From: Candidatus Giovannonibacteria bacterium RIFCSPLOWO2_12_FULL_44_15
GTDB taxonomy: Bacteria; Patescibacteriota; Minisyncoccia; JACPKW01; UBA11713
DNA length: 40,030 nt
Direction of reading: 5' to 3'
NCBI GenBank assembly: GCA_001778905.1
Contig: MFIQ01000002.1
Span: 1-40,030, forward strand
Made by a program: the position numbers and the translations under genes. Position 1 is the first letter of the stretch. Each line of letters begins with the position of its first letter. Shown here piece by piece: positions 35,951 through 40,030 of the stretch. The notes beneath the pieces were generated by a model that worked only from the letters and a program-made list of their open reading frames with translations, did no database searches and was not told the DNA's origin.

Positions 35951-36372
35951 AACGACCTAATAAACCATTTCAGGAGAAAATCATAAAACCTTGGGGCAGG
36001 GAAATTATTTTTACCCCTAAAGAATTAGGAAGGACGGGGAAAATTTTATCAATCCGTTCAAAAAAAAGACTTTCCTTTCAGTATCACGACAATAAAGAAG
36101 AAACTTTATGCTTATTTTCAGGCAGTGTCCTACTTTGGATAGAAAACGATGACGGCAAGCTACAAAAAATAAATATGGAACCACAAAAGGGGTATACTAT
36201 TCTGCCTAAACAAAAACACCGGCTGGAAGCCTTAGAAGATTCAATTGTACTGGAAATTTCTTCACAAGAAAAAGGCAATACTATCCGACTGAAAGACGAT
36301 TATAATCGCGGGACTGAAACTGAAGATGAAAGAAATAAGCCCAATAGAAATTGGCATGGCGAGACCAACTAA
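35947..36372 (+). CDS. cupin-domain protein (mannose-6-phosphate isomerase type II-like)
   Basis: KPWGREIIFTP, LSFQYHDNKEETLCLFSGSVLLWIEND, PQKGYTILPKQKHRLEALEDSIVLEIS. Confidence 0.75.
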   Translation: MKRPNKPFQEKIIKPWGREIIFTPKELGRTGKILSIRSKKRLSFQYHDNKEETLCLFSGSVLLWIENDDGKLQKINMEPQKGYTILPKQKHRLEALEDSIVLEISSQEKGNTIRLKDDYNRGTETEDERNKPNRNWHGETN

Positions 36373-38563
36373 AGTTTTGTTTTTAGGGACATACCCTCCC
36401 CGGCGTTGTGGTATAGCCACTTTTACTTACGACCTGGCTCAAGCGTTTTATAATACATTCGCACCAGCAATAAAGACAACAGTCGCGGCAATGAATTACA
36501 GCGCCCTAAAAAACCCCAAATACTCTTCACGAGTTGTTTTGGAAATTGATCAGGATAAAACTGAAGATTATAAAATAGCGGCTAAAAAAATAAACGCAGA
36601 CCCAAATATCAAATTGGTTTGCATCCAGCATGAGTTTGGAATCTTCGGAGGAGAATTCGGCTCCAACCTCAAATATTTTCTTGCTGAACTTAAGAAGCCA
36701 ACAGTAATGACTCTGCATACCGTACTTCCCAACCCGAAACCTGCCATGGAAGCATCTATAAGGCCTCTGTTGGACCGTGTTTCATACCTGGTAGTAATGA
36801 GCACAAATTCTAAGAATATCTTGATTTCTAGGTACGGTATAAATCCCAGAAAAATTTTTATAATAGATCACGGCATACACCCAGTTGAATTTGAAACGAG
36901 CGAAAAATTTAAAAAGGCGCTCCACATACAAAATAGGCAGGTCATGAGCACTTTTGGGCTTCTTAATCCAGGAAAGGGGATTGAGTATGTATTGGATGTA
37001 ATTCCGGAATTAATTCGCAAGTTTCCAAACCTGCTTTATCTCGTTATGGGAGTAACGCACCCGCTTGTCCTAAAAAATGAAGGCGAAGAATATCGCAATT
37101 TTCTGATGGAGAAGGCAAATCAATTAAAAATTCAAAAATATGTTCGCTTTTATAACCTCTATTTGGAAGTTGGTCGTTTGTTGAAATTTTTACAAGCCAC
37201 CGACATTTATATTGCGTCATCCACTAATGTTGACCAAGCGGTAAGTGGAACGTTTTCATATGCCATGGGAACTGGGCGACCCATAATATCAGCCCCATTT
37301 GCACAGGCCAGAGAAGACATAGGAGAAGCAGGCCTTCTCGTCAATTTTCGAGACAAGAGTTCGTTAAAAAAAACTATAGAACAGCTACTTGTAAATCCCA
37401 AATTGAGGGAAGTTATGGGAAAGAAAGCATATTTTAACACCAGACACATGACTTGGTCCAATGTGGCACTTTCCTACCTTAAGGTTTTTATGAAATGCGC
37501 GCCTGACCTTTCTGTTGACAACAGGCATCTACCAAAATTAAATCTTAAACATTTAAATAAACTTACGGATCGTTTTGGAATTTTTCAATTCGCCGATTTG
37601 AGCCATAGAAATCCTGATTTTGGTTACACATTGGATGACAACGCGCGAGCTTTAGTGATCGCCGCAAGATATTATTCAGCGGGCATTAGAAAAAAAACTA
37701 CTTTGCGCTTATTGAATATATATTTGTCTTTTATTGCAAATGCTTTGGGATCGGATGGATTTTTAAATTATTTTAATAAAAATTATAAGCCTGATGATGC
37801 CGCCAACGCCAAAGACAACTTGGAAGACGCCGACGCCAGAGCTTTATGGGCTCTTATGCAATTATCTGTTATTCACGCCATTCCAGTTGAATTAAAAAGA
37901 AAAGCTCAAAAAATCTACAAGCGCAGGTTAAAAATTGGCGTGCACTTCCAACACATTCGCCCCAAAGCTTTTTACATAAAAGGCTTATTTGCCTTATATC
38001 AAAGCCATTCCTCACAGAATCTACGTGAAAAAATCAGAATACTTGCAGACGAGCTAATGAAAAATTATGTGGCTCACAGTGATTCCGGTTGGCACTGGTT
38101 CGATAGCATCATAACTTATTCCAACTCTGTATTATGTGAAAGTTTGTTGTCCGCTTTTCAGGCTACAGGAAAAGAAGAATATTTCTATGTCGGCAAAAAA
38201 ACTCTGGACTTTTTGATTTCTCATTCTTTCGTAAATGGAATTTATATGCCTGTCGGACAGAGCGGGTGGTTCGAAAAAGGCGGAAAAAGAAAATTCTTCG
38301 ACCAACAGCCAGAAGACGTTGTAGCTATGGTCGAAGCTCTTAAAAAAATATATATAATCACGCGGGAAGAAAAGTACAAAATGTTAATGACCAAAGCTTT
38401 TTATTGGTATCTGGGAGAAAATTATTTAGAGCAGTATCTCTACGACCAAATAAGTGGCGGGTGTTATGACGGATTAGGGAAAAGAAGCGTTAATCTGAAT
38501 CAAGGGGCGGAATCCACAGTTTCCTATTTAGCCGCTAGGATAGCCGTGAATGATTCTAGTTAA
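36356..38563 (+). CDS. GT4-family glycosyltransferase with C-terminal alpha-helical (alpha/alpha-barrel-like) domain
   Basis: PTKVLFLGTYPPRRCGIATFTYDLAQAF; FGLLNPGKGIEYVLDVIPEL; SGTFSYAMGTGRPIISAPFAQARE; long C-terminal helical region from DRFGIFQFADLSHRNPDFGYTLDDNARALV. Start at 36326 is also possible. Confidence 0.8.
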   Translation: MARPTKVLFLGTYPPRRCGIATFTYDLAQAFYNTFAPAIKTTVAAMNYSALKNPKYSSRVVLEIDQDKTEDYKIAAKKINADPNIKLVCIQHEFGIFGGEFGSNLKYFLAELKKPTVMTLHTVLPNPKPAMEASIRPLLDRVSYLVVMSTNSKNILISRYGINPRKIFIIDHGIHPVEFETSEKFKKALHIQNRQVMSTFGLLNPGKGIEYVLDVIPELIRKFPNLLYLVMGVTHPLVLKNEGEEYRNFLMEKANQLKIQKYVRFYNLYLEVGRLLKFLQATDIYIASSTNVDQAVSGTFSYAMGTGRPIISAPFAQAREDIGEAGLLVNFRDKSSLKKTIEQLLVNPKLREVMGKKAYFNTRHMTWSNVALSYLKVFMKCAPDLSVDNRHLPKLNLKHLNKLTDRFGIFQFADLSHRNPDFGYTLDDNARALVIAARYYSAGIRKKTTLRLLNIYLSFIANALGSDGFLNYFNKNYKPDDAANAKDNLEDADARALWALMQLSVIHAIPVELKRKAQKIYKRRLKIGVHFQHIRPKAFYIKGLFALYQSHSSQNLREKIRILADELMKNYVAHSDSGWHWFDSIITYSNSVLCESLLSAFQATGKEEYFYVGKKTLDFLISHSFVNGIYMPVGQSGWFEKGGKRKFFDQQPEDVVAMVEALKKIYIITREEKYKMLMTKAFYWYLGENYLEQYLYDQISGGCYDGLGKRSVNLNQGAESTVSYLAARIAVNDSS

Positions 38564-38611
38564 CTGGGCTGGTTCATGACCGATGACGCCCGCAAAGGTG
38601 CTGGGCGATTC

Positions 38612-38631
38612 CTTGCCTACCGGCAGGCAAG
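38612..38631. repeat. palindromic repeat CTTGCCTACCGGCAGGCAAG interrupting the tRNA-Trp 3' end duplicate
   Basis: 20-bp near-palindrome; CTTGC occurs at both edges (38612-38616, 38632-38636). Confidence 0.75.
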
Positions 38632-38650
38632 CTTGCACCCCCGCAAATTT

Positions 38651-39382
38651 TTATACCTTCAATCTCTCATCCCACAAAATTTTCAAATGCGCCGAGTGGA
38701 AGAGAACGGAAATCCATGCCATAACGATAGAGGATATTATTAAAGTCTCGCCGAGAGTCCTAAAATTCTCCGAAAGCGGAGTTAAGATCAAGGCGAGGAT
38801 GCCCGCGATATATATAAAAAGGCGCATCCGGTCGAGGACGAATTTATAATCTTCGTCGAGCGAAAATTTTCCGGATGCGAACTTAAATTCGAGATTCCTA
38901 ATCAAGCCCAAGAAAATATACCCGACCAAAAACCAGAAAAATAAATTGGCGGCTAAAAATTGGTACGAGATGAGGTAGAAGCTCAAAACGAGCACCAGTA
39001 TAAAATCCCTCGTGATGTCCAAAACGACCCCTGTCTTCGTCACTCTTTTCGCGTTCCTGGCGAGCGAGCCGTCGAGCATATCAGTGAAGCCGGCGAGAAG
39101 CGTTACCGCAAATATGACAAGATAATCGGATTTGACACTAAAAAGATATGCGAGAAGTCCGACCAGAGCAAAGCCAATTAGGCTGACGACATTCGGGCTT
39201 ATAAAGTGGAGGTGCTCGTCCAGAAAATCCGTCAGCGGGCGCAAAAGATAATCTCGCCACTCCGCCTCTGAATCCGTCGTTCTTGAAAGATAGGCTTGAA
39301 TAATAACCTTGGAAAGAAAAAGAGGCAATATGAAATAGCCAGCGATCGCAGCCAATCCGAAAACTCCTATGCTTGAGAACAT
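38651..39382 (-). CDS. CDP-alcohol phosphatidyltransferase family protein
   Basis: DMLDGSLARNAKRVTKTGVVLDITRD matches DG-x2-AR-x8-G-x3-D-x3-D. Confidence 0.88.
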   Translation of the reverse strand: MFSSIGVFGLAAIAGYFILPLFLSKVIIQAYLSRTTDSEAEWRDYLLRPLTDFLDEHLHFISPNVVSLIGFALVGLLAYLFSVKSDYLVIFAVTLLAGFTDMLDGSLARNAKRVTKTGVVLDITRDFILVLVLSFYLISYQFLAANLFFWFLVGYIFLGLIRNLEFKFASGKFSLDEDYKFVLDRMRLFIYIAGILALILTPLSENFRTLGETLIISSIVMAWISVLFHSAHLKILWDERLKV

Positions 39383-39385
39383 AAA

Positions 39386-39544
39386 TTAAGCTTTCGCTTC
39401 TTTATGCGCGGTTCTTTTTTTGCACCACCTGCAGAACTTGCTGAATTCCAATTTCCGCTCAACCTTCTTTTTATTTTTGGTCGAATAGTAGTTGAACCGC
39501 TTGCACTTGGTACACTGAAATTTTATTAAGTTTACCTGTGACAT
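39386..39544 (-). CDS. rpmG: 50S ribosomal protein L33
   Basis: MSQVNLIKFQCTKCKRFNYYSTKNKKKVERKLEFSKFCRWCKKRTAHKEAKA*. Confidence 0.93.
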   Translation of the reverse strand: MSQVNLIKFQCTKCKRFNYYSTKNKKKVERKLEFSKFCRWCKKRTAHKEAKA

Positions 39545-39560
39545 ATATTCATATTACCAG

Positions 39561-39633
39561 AGCCGAGACCGGGAATCGAACCCGGGACCTCATCCTTACC
39601 ATGGATGCGCTCTGCCGTCTGAGCTATCTCGGC
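39561..39633 (-). tRNA. tRNA-Thr(GGT)
   Basis: GCCGAGA/TCTCGGC acceptor, anticodon loop ATGGTAA, T-arm CCGGG TTCGATT CCCGG. Confidence 0.95.
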
Positions 39634-39977
39634 AGTCTTTCAAAAACCTTATGTATCTTAGCGCGAATCCCTTTCTTTTTCAAAAAAGACTCCAATATCT
39701 TCCCTGATCTCGCGAGCTCCTTTTTCTGGTCGTACGCCCTTCCTCCGTACGCCCCGCATTTCTCATGGACCATAAGATAGATCTCCTTGGGATGGTGCAG
39801 CCTAAAAGATTTCTCGATTTGAGAAAGCAGATACGGATGCTTTATATCTTTTGCCCCTCCCGCGACTTTAATTATATCCGGCATCTTCAATTTCTTTTTT
39901 TTAATCAGTGAATCGAGCGCTACAGAAAAGCGCGCATCGAAACACCAAAGCATTACAGCGTCCGCGTGATAAGCCAT
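39624..39977 (-). CDS. beta-carbonic-anhydrase-like short protein
   Basis: CFDARFS (CxDxR) and HEKCGAYGG (HxxC) zinc motifs; 117 aa. Confidence 0.7.
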   Translation of the reverse strand: MAYHADAVMLWCFDARFSVALDSLIKKKKLKMPDIIKVAGGAKDIKHPYLLSQIEKSFRLHHPKEIYLMVHEKCGAYGGRAYDQKKELARSGKILESFLKKKGIRAKIHKVFERLPR

Positions 39978-39978
39978 A

Positions 39979-40029
39979 TTAATCCGCGAGAACGCTTAAA
40001 TTATTTCTGTCGTCCATCTCCAAGAAGCC
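39979..40029 (-). CDS. C-terminal end of an upstream CDS (partial)
   Basis: Open minus-strand frame ...GFLEMDDRNNLSVLAD* to the window edge; too short to identify. Confidence 0.25.
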   Translation of the reverse strand, partial: GFLEMDDRNNLSVLAD

Positions 40030-40030
40030 G

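Larger units (their letters stand above)
34865..38650 (+). mobile_element. putative genomic island integrated at tRNA-Trp 3' end
   Basis: tRNA 3' sequence CGATTCCTTGCACCCCCGCtAATTTT (34865-34890) recurs at 38606-38650 as CGATTCCTTGC-[20 bp]-ACCCCCGCaAATTTT; island genes are on the opposite strand to most neighbours. Confidence 0.7.

Noticed and set aside
38583-38849. 88-aa plus-strand ORF (MTPAKVLGDSLPTGRQACTPANF…)
   Set aside because: Runs through the palindromic repeat (SLPTGRQA) and antisense to the phosphatidyltransferase; no RBS.
39538-39780. 80-aa plus-strand ORF (…AETGNRTRDLILTMDALCRLSYLGS…)
   Set aside because: Antisense to tRNA-Thr and the carbonic-anhydrase-like gene; artefact.
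1-40030. CRISPR array, rRNA genes, integrase, transposase or phage structural genes
   Set aside because: No regularly spaced repeat array, rRNA sequence or recombinase/transposase ORF could be recognised in any frame; the two insertions are inferred from flanking duplications only.

Overview
The window looks like a compact genome segment from a Candidate Phyla Radiation (Patescibacteria/Parcubacteria-like) bacterium; this is inferred from gene content and repeats, not proven. Most genes are on the minus strand. The housekeeping core contains a ribosomal block (infA-rpmJ-rpsM-rpsK-rpsD-rpoA-rplQ-rplM-rpsI), a heat-shock operon (hrcA-grpE-dnaK-membrane protein-dnaJ) with a CIRCE site, a short alaS, mnmA, mltG, purine genes (purM, DUF84 NTPase, purL, purQ), a CDP-alcohol phosphatidyltransferase, rpmG and three tRNAs (Lys-TTT, Trp-CCA, Thr-GGT). 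The main accessory observations are: (1) a putative RiPP operon made of a 60-aa Cys-rich peptide (CGGQGCC), an intergenic terminator, a radical SAM/SPASM maturase and an MTAP-family nucleoside phosphorylase that may remove 5'-deoxyadenosine/MTA; (2) a ~3.7 kb GH130-cupin-GT4 island flanked by tRNA-Trp and a second copy of the tRNA-Trp 3' end, the latter split by a palindromic repeat; (3) a ~0.67 kb two-gene insertion at the 3' end of rpsI with a replaced gene tail, leaving a displaced tail that encodes the same 19 C-terminal residues with only synonymous differences; (4) a 34-bp motif upstream of purL, a DUF84 NTPase gene and purM, a candidate purine regulon element; (5) a 20-bp box repeated three times in the left 6 kb; (6) a 42-bp palindrome present twice with a compensatory stem change. 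All homology calls come from reading motifs by eye; no database search was run.
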